A stretch of 6,513 bases of DNA from Nitrospinae bacterium CG22_combo_CG10-13_8_21_14_all_47_10 (GCA_002786505.1 PCTK01000102.1:1-6513), one strand, 5' to 3'; shown: positions 1 to 6,418, numbered from the stretch's first letter. Notes: generated by a model from the letters alone, not told the origin. Made by a program: numbers and translations.

Positions 1-609
1 TTTCTGGCCCAGTACCCCAACGATGTTGACGCTTTGTATTTTTACGCGCAGGTTTTAATCGAAGCCGACCAGTTATTAAAAGCCAGGGAAAAGGCCAACA
101 AAATTCTTGAAATTGATCCCACCCGCCCGGAGGCAAATACAGTATTGGGTGAAGTCCATTACATGCGTAAAGAGTTTTCGGAGGCATTAAAATTGTCCCG
201 CGAAGCCTTGAAAGTAAATCCCCAACTACAAGTTCCCTACCGCGTTATTGGTGAAATTTATCTAAGACAGGGAAATGTTAAAGAGAGCATCAAAGTGCTT
301 TCAGAAGCCCAACGCCTCAAACCTGATGATGTGGAAACGCTGAAAAAATTGTCAGCGGCCTATATCAAGGATAAAAATTATAAGGAAGCAAAAAACTATC
401 TGGACCAGGCCCTGCAACTCGACGACAGGGTGCCCGGCATTCATTACAATCTGGCAGTGGTTTATGCCAACCAGGATAACGGGGCAAAAGCCATGGAACA
501 CGTTGACCTCGCCCTGAAGTATTATAAAGGACTAGGTACCATTTTCTGGGTGGGCAAAGCCCGTGATATGAGGAGACTGATCATGAAAAAATACAAGATC
601 AAAGAATAA
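1..609 (+). CDS. TPR-repeat protein, C-terminal part (5' end outside window)
   Basis: The frame is open from base 1 to a TAA at 607-609, giving 202 visible residues; the true start lies upstream. Almost the whole visible part is tandem 34-residue tetratricopeptide repeats. Four full units fall at about residues 11-44, 45-78, 79-112 and 113-146, and a fifth runs from about 147. They show the usual pattern: small residue at position 8, aromatic or large at 11, Ala at 20 (for example FSEALKLSREALKVNP). A short basic tail (RDMRRLIMKKYKIKE) ends the protein. TPR arrays are protein-binding scaffolds, common in outer-membrane assembly, exopolysaccharide and secretion systems. Nothing visible names the partner, and signal-peptide or enzymatic domains would be in the missing part. 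The gene converges on the small membrane protein gene to its right and shows no link to the transporter operon. TPR content is near certain; the specific role is unknown. Confidence 0.9.
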   Translation, partial: FLAQYPNDVDALYFYAQVLIEADQLLKAREKANKILEIDPTRPEANTVLGEVHYMRKEFSEALKLSREALKVNPQLQVPYRVIGEIYLRQGNVKESIKVLSEAQRLKPDDVETLKKLSAAYIKDKNYKEAKNYLDQALQLDDRVPGIHYNLAVVYANQDNGAKAMEHVDLALKYYKGLGTIFWVGKARDMRRLIMKKYKIKE

Positions 610-658
610 CTGCTGGCGAGAGAAGCCCCATCGCGAAAAGCGCCCGTTCTTTTCAGGA

Positions 659-672
659 AAGACAACCGTCTT
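659..672. terminator. Weak hairpin between convergent genes
   Basis: A 5-bp stem (AAGAC / GTCTT) with a 4-base loop lies in the 72-bp gap between the two convergent genes. On the plus strand it is followed by AAAAC and then a run of five T. It could end transcription from the TPR gene, but the stem is short and the T-run is displaced, so this is a weak call. On the minus strand it is followed only by TCC. Confidence 0.2.
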
Positions 673-681
673 AAAACTTTT

Positions 682-975
682 TCAACCCCTTTGAAACATC
701 CCCACGACAGCAAGCACTGCCATAAAAAATCCAAACAGGGTATAAGCATAGAGACCGCTGTTGGTGTTACCTAATAAATCAATAAAATAGGTTCTATTGA
801 AAACAAATCCCCAGAAAAATACGAAAGCATACGATATCATCAGGCCCAGCTTATGCCTGCCAAACAGCAGACAGAGTGTCATAAGCAAGGTAAATAGAAT
901 AACCTGGCTCAACGGAACCGACAGGGCCTTATCCGAAAGAAAGGAACTGAGGGGGTCCTGAAAATCCATAGGCAT
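682..975 (-). CDS. Small three-helix membrane protein, unknown function
   Basis: 97 residues starting at the ATG whose first base is 975. This start is chosen because GAGGAG (984-989 on the minus strand) lies 8 bases upstream. A GTG at 984 in the same frame sits inside that ribosome binding site and is unlikely to be used; a second ATG at 969 is too far from it. The N-terminal ~20 residues are polar and acidic (MDFQDPLSSFLSDKA). Three hydrophobic segments follow at about residues 22-40, 43-59 and 76-93, with a charged turn GRHK between the first two and FNRTYFIDLLGNTNSG between the last two. There is no cleavable signal peptide, no cysteine pair and no catalytic motif. I do not recognise the family. 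It is transcribed alone, separated from the PII operon on the same strand by the 193-bp repeat element. The clear ribosome binding site and coherent topology argue that it is a real gene. Confidence 0.72.
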   Translation of the reverse strand: MPMDFQDPLSSFLSDKALSVPLSQVILFTLLMTLCLLFGRHKLGLMISYAFVFFWGFVFNRTYFIDLLGNTNSGLYAYTLFGFFMAVLAVVGMFQRG

Positions 976-983
976 ACAAATCA

Positions 984-989
984 CTCCTC
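984..989 (-). promoter_or_regulatory. Ribosome binding site of the small membrane protein
   Basis: The minus strand reads AAGAGGAGTGATTTGTATG. GAGGAG stands 8 bases before the ATG at 975. This decides the start: the in-frame GTG at 984 overlaps the site itself and would leave no upstream signal. Confidence 0.65.
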
Positions 990-1026
990 TTTTAATTTTG
1001 ATCCAGCCGTTAAAACCGTATTGGCG

Positions 1027-1055
1027 CTTATATTCAAATTCTACAGTGCAACCAA
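1027..1055 (-). promoter_or_regulatory. Candidate sigma70-type promoter for the small membrane protein
   Basis: On the minus strand TTGGTT (1050-1055) and TATAAG (1027-1032) are separated by exactly 17 bases. The -10 box matches 5 of 6 consensus bases and the -35 box 3 of 6. It ends about 50 bases before the ATG at 975 and lies just outside the left arm of the repeat element. Read by eye only. Confidence 0.3.
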
Positions 1056-1073
1056 AATCCCTGCCGATTTATA

Positions 1074-1266
1074 AACCCGCATATTGCATGAGTAATCCCA
1101 TGTTCGGACTGAAAGTATTATTAATCCACCCTCACCTCAATCCTCTCCCTTCAAGGGAGAGGAAGCAAAAAGTCCCTTCTCCCCTGGAGGGAGAAGGTTA
1201 GGATGAGGGGGATTATTATGGATGAAGCCCTTACCTTAACTAATTTACTCATGCAACATGCGGGTT
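1074..1266. repeat. 193-bp nested inverted-repeat element (MITE/REP-like), non-coding
   Basis: This element accounts for most of the gene-free stretch 976-1289. Outer arms at 1074-1095 and 1245-1266 are inverted copies, 21 of 22 bases identical, beginning AACCCGCAT and ending GAGTAA. Inside, a 12-bp stem with one bulged A pairs 1122-1134 with 1204-1215. Within that sit two 9-bp hairpins, 1142-1150/1154-1162 (CCTCTCCCT / AGGGAGAGG) and 1175-1183/1189-1197 (CCTTCTCCC / GGGAGAAGG). The inner block can therefore fold as a three-way cruciform. CCCTCACC...CCTCTCCC-type palindromes are dispersed repeats in many bacterial genomes. No transposase is encoded and no clear target-site duplication is visible. 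The short plus-strand reading frame across it is low-complexity and not coding. The element separates two same-strand transcription units and could also act as a transcript end or a 3' stabilising structure. Confidence 0.75.
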
Positions 1267-1289
1267 AAGAAAGTAAAGCAGGCAACTTT

Positions 1290-1625
1290 TCAGCCTTCCA
1301 CGTCAGGCAACCTATAGTGCGAGGCTTTGATCAATGAGGTCTGGTAAATAAAACCCCCTGCCGGTTTATTGAGTTCTCCTTCAAAAAAAATAAACGCAAA
1401 AATTTCCTCGGCCTGTTCAGCAGAAACGATCACCGTCAAAATATCCTGTTCTGTCCATGCCCCATAATCTTTAACGCTCTCAACCGTCCGCAATCCCCTC
1501 CCGGTATGCACATTGGTGGAATCAATATTTTTTTCATTGTGCAACATTTCTACAAGGCGAATGCCCGCCCCCTTAGGCAGAAAACAGGTAATGCATTTAA
1601 TATTTCTATCAACATCGTTTTCCAT
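1290..1625 (-). CDS. PII-like signalling protein, second copy of the operon
   Basis: 111 residues from the ATG at 1625. A TTG at 1634 in the same frame would add three residues. Neither has a clear ribosome binding site, so translation is probably coupled to the upstream PII gene, whose stop lies 15 bases away. The pattern is the PII ferredoxin-like fold: strand IKCITCFLP (9-17), helix GIRLVEMLHNE (21-31), strand NVHTGRG (38-44), strand DILTVIVS (61-68), helix EQAEEIFAFIFFEG (70-83), strand GGFIYQTSL (90-98). It shares ITCF/I..[KR]G, VH..RG and G-[EN]-L-x-x-P-x-x-G with its neighbour, so the two are paralogues. The T-loop segment is short and lacks the uridylylated Tyr51 of GlnB. The GlnB B-loop Lys and the RIR arginines of the ATP site are not evident. 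A CxxC (C11, C14) sits in the first strand. Classical nitrogen signalling is therefore unlikely; regulation of the DUF1538 transporter is the inferred role. Confidence 0.82.
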   Translation of the reverse strand: MENDVDRNIKCITCFLPKGAGIRLVEMLHNEKNIDSTNVHTGRGLRTVESVKDYGAWTEQDILTVIVSAEQAEEIFAFIFFEGELNKPAGGFIYQTSLIKASHYRLPDVEG

Positions 1626-1640
1626 AAAATTCAAATAAAT

Positions 1641-2030
1641 TTATGATTTTTTACTGGTTTTTTTATTTTCATCTGCCATGAATTTTTCCAGAACATCCGG
1701 CGGAATGTAAGTTGCCGCCTTATCAAGTGGAGTGATAAACATGATCCCCATTCCCGGTGTATCAAGATTTCCCGCCAGATACATCCGTTCAAAGACACGT
1801 TCTACCTGTTCATTCGATACGACAATATCAATCACTTCCTTTTCCACTTCCACCGCGACACCCAGGACACCGAGCCGCTCTCTCACCCCCATACCTCGCG
1901 CAAAATGGACCGTGGCCCCTTGGGCTCCCGCCTCTCGGGCCGCCTCAATGATGGTGTCGGCTACGCCTCGTTGCACGATACAGGTGATCAAGGCAATGTC
2001 CGTTAAAACCGTTATCTCTCTCAGGCTCAT
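1641..2030 (-). CDS. PII-like signalling protein, first copy of the operon
   Basis: 129 residues. The ATG overlaps the stop of the transporter gene by 4 bases (ATGA), and AGGAGG lies 7 bases upstream, so the start is secure. PII-fold elements in order: strand ALITCIVQ (13-20), helix VADTIIEAAREAG (23-35), strand GATVHFARG (38-46), a shortened T-loop (about 46-57), strand VEKEVIDIVVS (62-72), helix NEQVERVFERMYLAG (73-87), B-loop-like NLDTPGMG (88-95), strand IMFITPLDKAATYI (96-109). A charged Lys-rich tail (ENKKTSKKS) follows, coded by A-rich sequence. PII proteins form trimers that bind nucleotides and small effectors and insert T-loops into target transporters or enzymes. This copy lacks the GlnB T-loop tyrosine and the usual B-loop Lys and C-terminal Arg ligands, so its effector may differ. 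The tight coupling makes the DUF1538 protein its probable target (inference). Confidence 0.87.
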   Translation of the reverse strand: MSLREITVLTDIALITCIVQRGVADTIIEAAREAGAQGATVHFARGMGVRERLGVLGVAVEVEKEVIDIVVSNEQVERVFERMYLAGNLDTPGMGIMFITPLDKAATYIPPDVLEKFMADENKKTSKKS

Positions 2031-3793
2031 GCCACAGCCTCCTGTCCTTTTAAAAGATTGATTCTTGCCAAATTGGCTCTCCGGGTTTTGAATTGAATCC
2101 AGAGCCCCATGATAAGCACTGACAAAATCGGGCAGATGGAAGCCATGGATAAAATACCAAAACCTTCGATGGCCTCAACCGCATTGCCAAACCCTAACCC
2201 CATGGCCAACACCAGCGGAACGGTAACCGGGCCGGTTGTCACCCCCGCGCTGTCCCAGGCAACATTAACAAATTCTTCGGAAGAAAAAACCGTAAGCACG
2301 ATGCCCAAGGCATAACCTGGCAACAAAAGATAAGAAATTGGAATTTCGAAAATAATTTTCAAGACCCCAAGGCTGATGCCAAACCCAACACCCGTTGAAA
2401 CCGCCATCATGAGCATTTTTTTCCGGAACGCTCCGCTAGTGAGATCTTCTACCGTTTGACCCAGGGCGTTTAAGGCCGGTTCTGCCAGGGTGGCTCCAAA
2501 ACCCAGTATCCACGCGAAAAACAGGGCAATAAAAACTCCCACTGAATACACATACAAGGGGGAACCCTCTACCGTTTCCAGCGGAATAAAAGCCGCCGGC
2601 ACAAAACTGCCGGACTGGCTACCCAATTTGGCCAGGCCATAACTCAAACCAATATTGAAAATGATCATTCCGATCAGGGAAAGGCAAAGTCCGTAGGCAA
2701 GGATTCCCGGTTCATGGATTTTTTCCCGTAATAACAGTTTGAGTACCAGAAATAAAAAGAGCACCAGAGGAACAATAGAACGGGCTCCGGAAATAATTTC
2801 AGTATATGGTGTCTCCTGCAACCAGCTTGATCCCGTCTGAGCTACCGCGACCTGACTTGCCAGGATGATGGCTTCCGGGCTCACCACCAGGGACACATAA
2901 ATTGCCAACCCCAGAACTCCAATAATGGGGAAAATTGAAGCCAGGGTCACTATGCCAAATCCCGACAAAGAAGAGTTCCCCTTACCTGCCGCCGCCGCAA
3001 TGCCAATTCCCAGCGATAAAACAAGTGGGACGGTTACCGGCCCCGTTGTCACTGCTCCACAATCCCAGGCCAGCCCCAGGATTTTGTTCAAGTCCGGGTC
3101 CAGCATGCAATACACCGTCAACCCTAATGTAGGAATCAAGGCGGCATAGATCATAGGCTTGAGACTCCAGCCGTTGAGAAAACGCAAAGTCCCCAGGACG
3201 GCGGCCAGCCCCACGCCAATGCCAACCACCAGAACCAGGGAACCCGTCCAGTTATTGAGCAATGTATATAGGTAAGGTGCTTTTCGCACATCAACAATGG
3301 AACCCACAGCCTGGAGGGCCCCAATCGCCGGCTCGGCAAAGGTGACGCCAATACCCAGTAAAAAAGCGATAAATAAAACAACTCCGAGGCCGGATTTTTT
3401 CGGCAGGGTGTGGCCAATCACCTCTCCAAAAGGCATGAGCCCCAGTTTCAGACCCTCCATGAAAATCATCAACCCCAGGATGACCGCGACTAACCCGGCG
3501 GTAATGACCCCATGCTCCAGTACATTTTGACGAAGAATAAGAACCTGGAACAGGAAAAGATAAGCCGCGAGAGGCACAACAGATTTTACCTGGTTTATCA
3601 GGCGTATGCCCACGTAAGGACCGAGAAGCCGGTACACATCAATGCTACGAAGCTGTATCTTTTTTGGGCGATAGGGAATTTCCTCTCCGCTTTCATCATA
3701 AGCAACGCGAGGCGTCAACAAATTATAAGAAAGGGAGGATTGCTTAAGACTGACCTCTCTGACAAAATCTCCAAATCGAATTTTACGAGCCAT
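2027..3793 (-). CDS. Double-DUF1538 membrane transporter (putative cation/H+ antiporter)
   Basis: 588 residues, starting at the ATG at 3793 with GAGG 7 bases upstream. About 70 N-terminal residues are polar and basic (cytoplasmic); the rest is a highly hydrophobic multi-helix membrane domain. Two homologous halves are visible. FAEPAIGALQ (152-161) matches LAEPALNALG (436-445), and AWDCGAVTTGPVTVPLVL (242-259) matches AWDSAGVTTGPVTVPLVL (512-529). Each match is followed by a glycine-rich helix and a GFGI.....SI.PI segment. MIFMEGLKLGLMPFG (108-122) likewise matches MIIFNIGLSYGLAKLG (376-391). These are DUF1538 signatures. From memory, a Halomonas pair of separate DUF1538 proteins (UmpA/UmpB) was reported as a Na+(Li+,K+)/H+ antiporter; here both units are in one chain. 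The repeated Asp in AWD and Glu in AEP are natural ion-binding candidates. It heads the operon with two PII-like genes, which suggests gating by them. Family assignment is strong; the transported ion is inferred. Confidence 0.88.
   Translation of the reverse strand: MARKIRFGDFVREVSLKQSSLSYNLLTPRVAYDESGEEIPYRPKKIQLRSIDVYRLLGPYVGIRLINQVKSVVPLAAYLFLFQVLILRQNVLEHGVITAGLVAVILGLMIFMEGLKLGLMPFGEVIGHTLPKKSGLGVVLFIAFLLGIGVTFAEPAIGALQAVGSIVDVRKAPYLYTLLNNWTGSLVLVVGIGVGLAAVLGTLRFLNGWSLKPMIYAALIPTLGLTVYCMLDPDLNKILGLAWDCGAVTTGPVTVPLVLSLGIGIAAAAGKGNSSLSGFGIVTLASIFPIIGVLGLAIYVSLVVSPEAIILASQVAVAQTGSSWLQETPYTEIISGARSIVPLVLFLFLVLKLLLREKIHEPGILAYGLCLSLIGMIIFNIGLSYGLAKLGSQSGSFVPAAFIPLETVEGSPLYVYSVGVFIALFFAWILGFGATLAEPALNALGQTVEDLTSGAFRKKMLMMAVSTGVGFGISLGVLKIIFEIPISYLLLPGYALGIVLTVFSSEEFVNVAWDSAGVTTGPVTVPLVLAMGLGFGNAVEAIEGFGILSMASICPILSVLIMGLWIQFKTRRANLARINLLKGQEAVA
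2038..2043 (-). promoter_or_regulatory. Ribosome binding site of the first PII-like gene, inside the transporter gene
   Basis: The minus strand reads ACAGGAGGCTGTGGCATGA. A full AGGAGG stands 7 bases before the ATG, and the ATG overlaps the transporter's TGA. Start and stop therefore share four bases, the classic arrangement for translational coupling and balanced synthesis of a transporter and its regulator. Confidence 0.75.
2207..2260 (-). repeat. Second copy of the DUF1538 signature (internal duplication)
   Basis: Encodes AWDSAGVTTGPVTVPLVL, residues 512-529 of the transporter. It matches the copy at 3017-3070 at 15 of 18 residues (S/C, A/G and G/A differ), and the similarity is still visible in the DNA (plus strand ACGGTAACCGG against ACGGTTACCGG). 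It marks the tandem domain duplication. Confidence 0.8.
3017..3070 (-). repeat. First copy of the DUF1538 signature (internal duplication)
   Basis: Encodes AWDCGAVTTGPVTVPLVL, residues 242-259 of the transporter, partner of 2207-2260. The distance from the AEP motif to AWD is 90 residues in this half and 76 in the second, so the halves have diverged in the connecting loops while keeping the motif. Confidence 0.8.
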
Positions 3794-3889
3794 ACAGCAT
3801 CCTCAAAATTCGTCAGAATAAATTTCCATACCCTGGAACATACGCAGTCTAAAATATCGCATCTGAATCCATAATTCCACTTTTACCGC

Positions 3890-3909
3890 AAGAAGGCAAC
3901 TGCCCTCCT
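3890..3909 (-). other. Hairpin in the 138-bp gap between exchanger and transporter genes
   Basis: On the minus strand AGGAGGGCA and TGCCTTCTT form up to 9 pairs around a 2-base turn. Two of these are G-U, which become A-C mismatches on the plus strand, so the stem is better formed in the minus-strand transcript. It lies 22 bases after the exchanger stop. No T-run follows it on the minus strand, so it is not a textbook terminator. It may be a 3' structure of the exchanger mRNA or a leader element of the transporter operon. I see no convincing promoter in 3794-3931. Confidence 0.3.
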
Positions 3910-3931
3910 CTTTTTACTAAACCCTCGGGTA

Positions 3932-6418
3932 TCAATTCAGACCATCCATTTCTATTCTCTTATCAGCGGTTTCGGATAGAGTCTGGCGTATGTCCGGGTT
4001 ATCGTCCAGGAATAAATTAAAATCCGAATCACTGAGCACGAGCAGGTCGCAGAACCCTAAAGCTTTTACGGAAAAAGTCCTGGGGCTGTTTTTGATCAAC
4101 GCGATTTCGCCGAAAAAATCTCCACTGCCCAGGTGAACAGGCATTGGCGACAGTTCTACCTCAACACAGCCGGAAGAAATAAAATACATATGGTGTCCAA
4201 TGTCGCCCTTTTTTATAATTGCTTCACCTGGAACCGCCAACATAGGCTGTAAGAGGCGCGAGATATGATTCAACCGATCAGGAGAGAAACCTGAAAATAG
4301 AGAAACCCGGCGCACCAAATTTTCGGGTTCCAGATGAAGGTCCAGAGTCGGGCGGGGTGCCATTTTGCGAACCCGGGTCTGCAAATCTGCTTCCAGGCTT
4401 TTAAATACCTCGCCACTGATTACCGTCCCCAGTTGTTTATAATCCCCTTCCTGAAGCCTTATCGCCGTATGGCTTAAATAACGTTTTTGTAGCATCAAAA
4501 AATAATCCGGGTACTGCAGTTGCAACATGTGTAAAGCCTGTTCTGTTTTTTTCAGTCGAAAATCAACTAAAGACCTTAAGGTATCCGCGGAATTCTTTCC
4601 AATTAACGGTTCCATTTTGGGAAGTGCCGCCAACAAATTTTCCTTCATCACAGTTTGGCTTGAAAGCAGAATTTCGAAGCGATCCGCAAGATACTCTGAA
4701 AGTTTCCCGCTAATGCCCAGCTTGCGGTGCAGGGCAAGCGCAAAATAAAATCTCCAATTAAATTTCAAAATATTTGCAGAAAATATTTGATACCCTTCCC
4801 GCGCGTTTCCGGTTTGCAAGCCGTCCCGCAAATCTTCCACCTGCGCTAAAAGCCTCCGGATAATATAGGTGGATATAAAACCCTCCTCAAATTGCTTGAG
4901 GTATCCCGCTCTTTCAAGATTGCATAAATCAAAGAGGCCTACTCGAATCCAATCATTTTCAGAAAGCTCTCTGGACCGACTCAACAAGTCATCGACTTCC
5001 TTTTCATCCTCCTGGTATTGCCTTAAAATATCATCGGACAATTCAGGTTTTATATTGTGATTTTGGGCTTTGCTTTTCAACGAGTGTTGAATTTTAACCA
5101 GCGAATGTTTCAACGCGCGGTTTCGGATAATCTTATCGACGGGATCGAGCTGGTCTAACCCAAGTAAACTCAGCAACGATCCAACGGTTGTGGCATTGAC
5201 CAGCAGGGTAAATAAAACAAACCCGGTCACAAGGATTCCAATGAACCTTTGTATTTCCGGAGCGAAAGCCGCATTCTCCATAACGGATAATGCCAAAGCC
5301 AAAGAAACAGCCCCCCGAAGGCCGCCCCAAAGCATAATCCCTTTATAGGCCTTGCTGATTTTTGCGGTTGAATGCCAACTTTCAAATAAGGGGAGGACAA
5401 CAAAGAGGATCAAAGCCCGCGCTCCAAAAGCAGACAGGATCAATACCGCAAGCAGAAGCCCTTCATTCAGGGTGATACTTCCCATGATTTTTGGAACCAC
5501 CATTCCCACTAAAATAAAAATAATGGAATTAGCCCAAAAGGCAAAGTGGTCCCAGGTTTCATGCAGTTTTTCCCAGGTTTCAGGGGACAGGGTTGAGTGG
5601 CCAAAAGAGCCCACTACCAAAGCCGAACCCACTACCGACATCACCCCCGAAACATGAAGATAATGCTCCGCAAAAATGAAAGAGAAATAAGCCAGCGACA
5701 GGGTAAGAGTGATCTGGACAAGAGGGTATTTCCCCATTTTCGACAAAACAGAACAGAACACACGACCAATGGCTAATCCTGCAAGAATTCCCAAAAGAAA
5801 AACTTTTAAAAAAGATTGAATACCGGAAAAAATATCTCCCCCGGAATCTCCTGTCAGCATGGCAGTCAGAATTACAAACAGAACGATTGCGGTGGCATCG
5901 TTAAACAGACTTTCCCCTTCCACCAGGACCGATAACCTTTTAGGGGCCTGAAGCTCTTTAAAAATTGCCATCACCGCGACCGGGTCTGTCGCGGACACTA
6001 TCGCCCCCAACAACAGGCAAACAATAAGTGACACGCCGGATACCCAGTGCAGGGAATAACCCACCATGAAGGCGGAAATCAAAAGTCCAATAATGGCGAG
6101 CGAAAGAATGGGGGCAATATCATCAATCAACCGGTGCGCATCTATTCCCAATGCCGCCTCAAAAACCAGGACAGGAAGGAATATGAAAAGGACTGCGTCC
6201 GAGGAAATACTAAAGGAGTTCAGGCTGGCGAGGAAATCATGGATGACTCCCAACTGCTGGAGGTCCATTCCCCACTCTGCTGAATAACCAAGCAGACAAC
6301 CTGTTGTGGCCAGTAATACTGTGTATGGAATATTGAGACGGTGAGAGGCGGGGTACATTAGAACAGCCAGCCCCAACAAGCCGCTAAGCCCTAATACTGG
6401 TAACCAGATTGGATCCAA
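3932..6418 (-). CDS. CPA1 (NhaP/SOS1-type) Na+/H+ exchanger with C-terminal cyclic-nucleotide-binding domain
   Basis: 828 residues from a TTG at 6418 preceded by GGGGGG 4 bases upstream. It is the first start after an in-frame stop, and the next ATG (6358) would cut into the first helix and has no ribosome binding site. Residues 1 to about 415 are the exchanger: LFIFLPVLVFEAAL (77-90), ATDPVAV (143-149), EGESLFNDATAIV (167-179) with the ion-binding Asn173-Asp174 pair of electroneutral CPA1 antiporters, and GGLRGAVSLALALS (365-378) with Arg368. A helical cytoplasmic linker of about 290 residues follows. A cNMP-binding domain lies at about 705-820, with phosphate-binding cassette FGEIAL (769-774) and PRT (779-781); Glu and Arg are both kept, so ligand binding is plausible. 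NhaP proteins without this extension are much shorter. The layout resembles plant SOS1. Role: Na+ (or K+) export against H+ at the inner membrane, gated by cAMP, cGMP or a dinucleotide. Confidence 0.93.
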   Translation of the reverse strand: MDPIWLPVLGLSGLLGLAVLMYPASHRLNIPYTVLLATTGCLLGYSAEWGMDLQQLGVIHDFLASLNSFSISSDAVLFIFLPVLVFEAALGIDAHRLIDDIAPILSLAIIGLLISAFMVGYSLHWVSGVSLIVCLLLGAIVSATDPVAVMAIFKELQAPKRLSVLVEGESLFNDATAIVLFVILTAMLTGDSGGDIFSGIQSFLKVFLLGILAGLAIGRVFCSVLSKMGKYPLVQITLTLSLAYFSFIFAEHYLHVSGVMSVVGSALVVGSFGHSTLSPETWEKLHETWDHFAFWANSIIFILVGMVVPKIMGSITLNEGLLLAVLILSAFGARALILFVVLPLFESWHSTAKISKAYKGIMLWGGLRGAVSLALALSVMENAAFAPEIQRFIGILVTGFVLFTLLVNATTVGSLLSLLGLDQLDPVDKIIRNRALKHSLVKIQHSLKSKAQNHNIKPELSDDILRQYQEDEKEVDDLLSRSRELSENDWIRVGLFDLCNLERAGYLKQFEEGFISTYIIRRLLAQVEDLRDGLQTGNAREGYQIFSANILKFNWRFYFALALHRKLGISGKLSEYLADRFEILLSSQTVMKENLLAALPKMEPLIGKNSADTLRSLVDFRLKKTEQALHMLQLQYPDYFLMLQKRYLSHTAIRLQEGDYKQLGTVISGEVFKSLEADLQTRVRKMAPRPTLDLHLEPENLVRRVSLFSGFSPDRLNHISRLLQPMLAVPGEAIIKKGDIGHHMYFISSGCVEVELSPMPVHLGSGDFFGEIALIKNSPRTFSVKALGFCDLLVLSDSDFNLFLDDNPDIRQTLSETADKRIEMDGLN

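Noticed and set aside
522..749. Minus-strand 75-codon reading frame overlapping the TPR gene end and the small membrane protein gene
   Set aside because: It overlaps two better-supported genes in other frames and has no domain or ribosome binding site.
998..1201. Plus-strand 67-codon reading frame
   Set aside because: It lies across the nested inverted repeat, and its C-terminal half is a translation of the palindromes. No ribosome binding site and no recognisable protein character.
1050..1289. Target-site duplication flanking the 193-bp element
   Set aside because: The bases just outside the two arms (TTTATA on the left, AAGAAA on the right) do not form a convincing direct repeat, so insertion cannot be shown from this window alone.
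1641..1670. A-rich runs at the end of the first PII-like gene as a programmed frameshift joining the two PII genes
   Set aside because: In the -1 frame a stop comes within three codons and in the +1 frame within nine, before any PII-2 coding sequence, so no fusion would result.
3151..3417. Minus-strand 88-codon reading frame inside the DUF1538 gene
   Set aside because: Out-of-frame shadow of hydrophobic codons. The DUF1538 frame carries the duplicated motifs, so this one is not coding.
3512..3874. Plus-strand 120-codon reading frame antisense to the start of the DUF1538 gene
   Set aside because: Its composition is the mirror of the transporter's N-terminal coding sequence; no family resemblance and no start signal.
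3885..3910. Possible sigma54 (-24/-12) promoter before the DUF1538 operon
   Set aside because: GGGCAG and TTGC elements are present, but the GG-to-GC distance is wrong (13 or 5 bases instead of 10) in every register tried.
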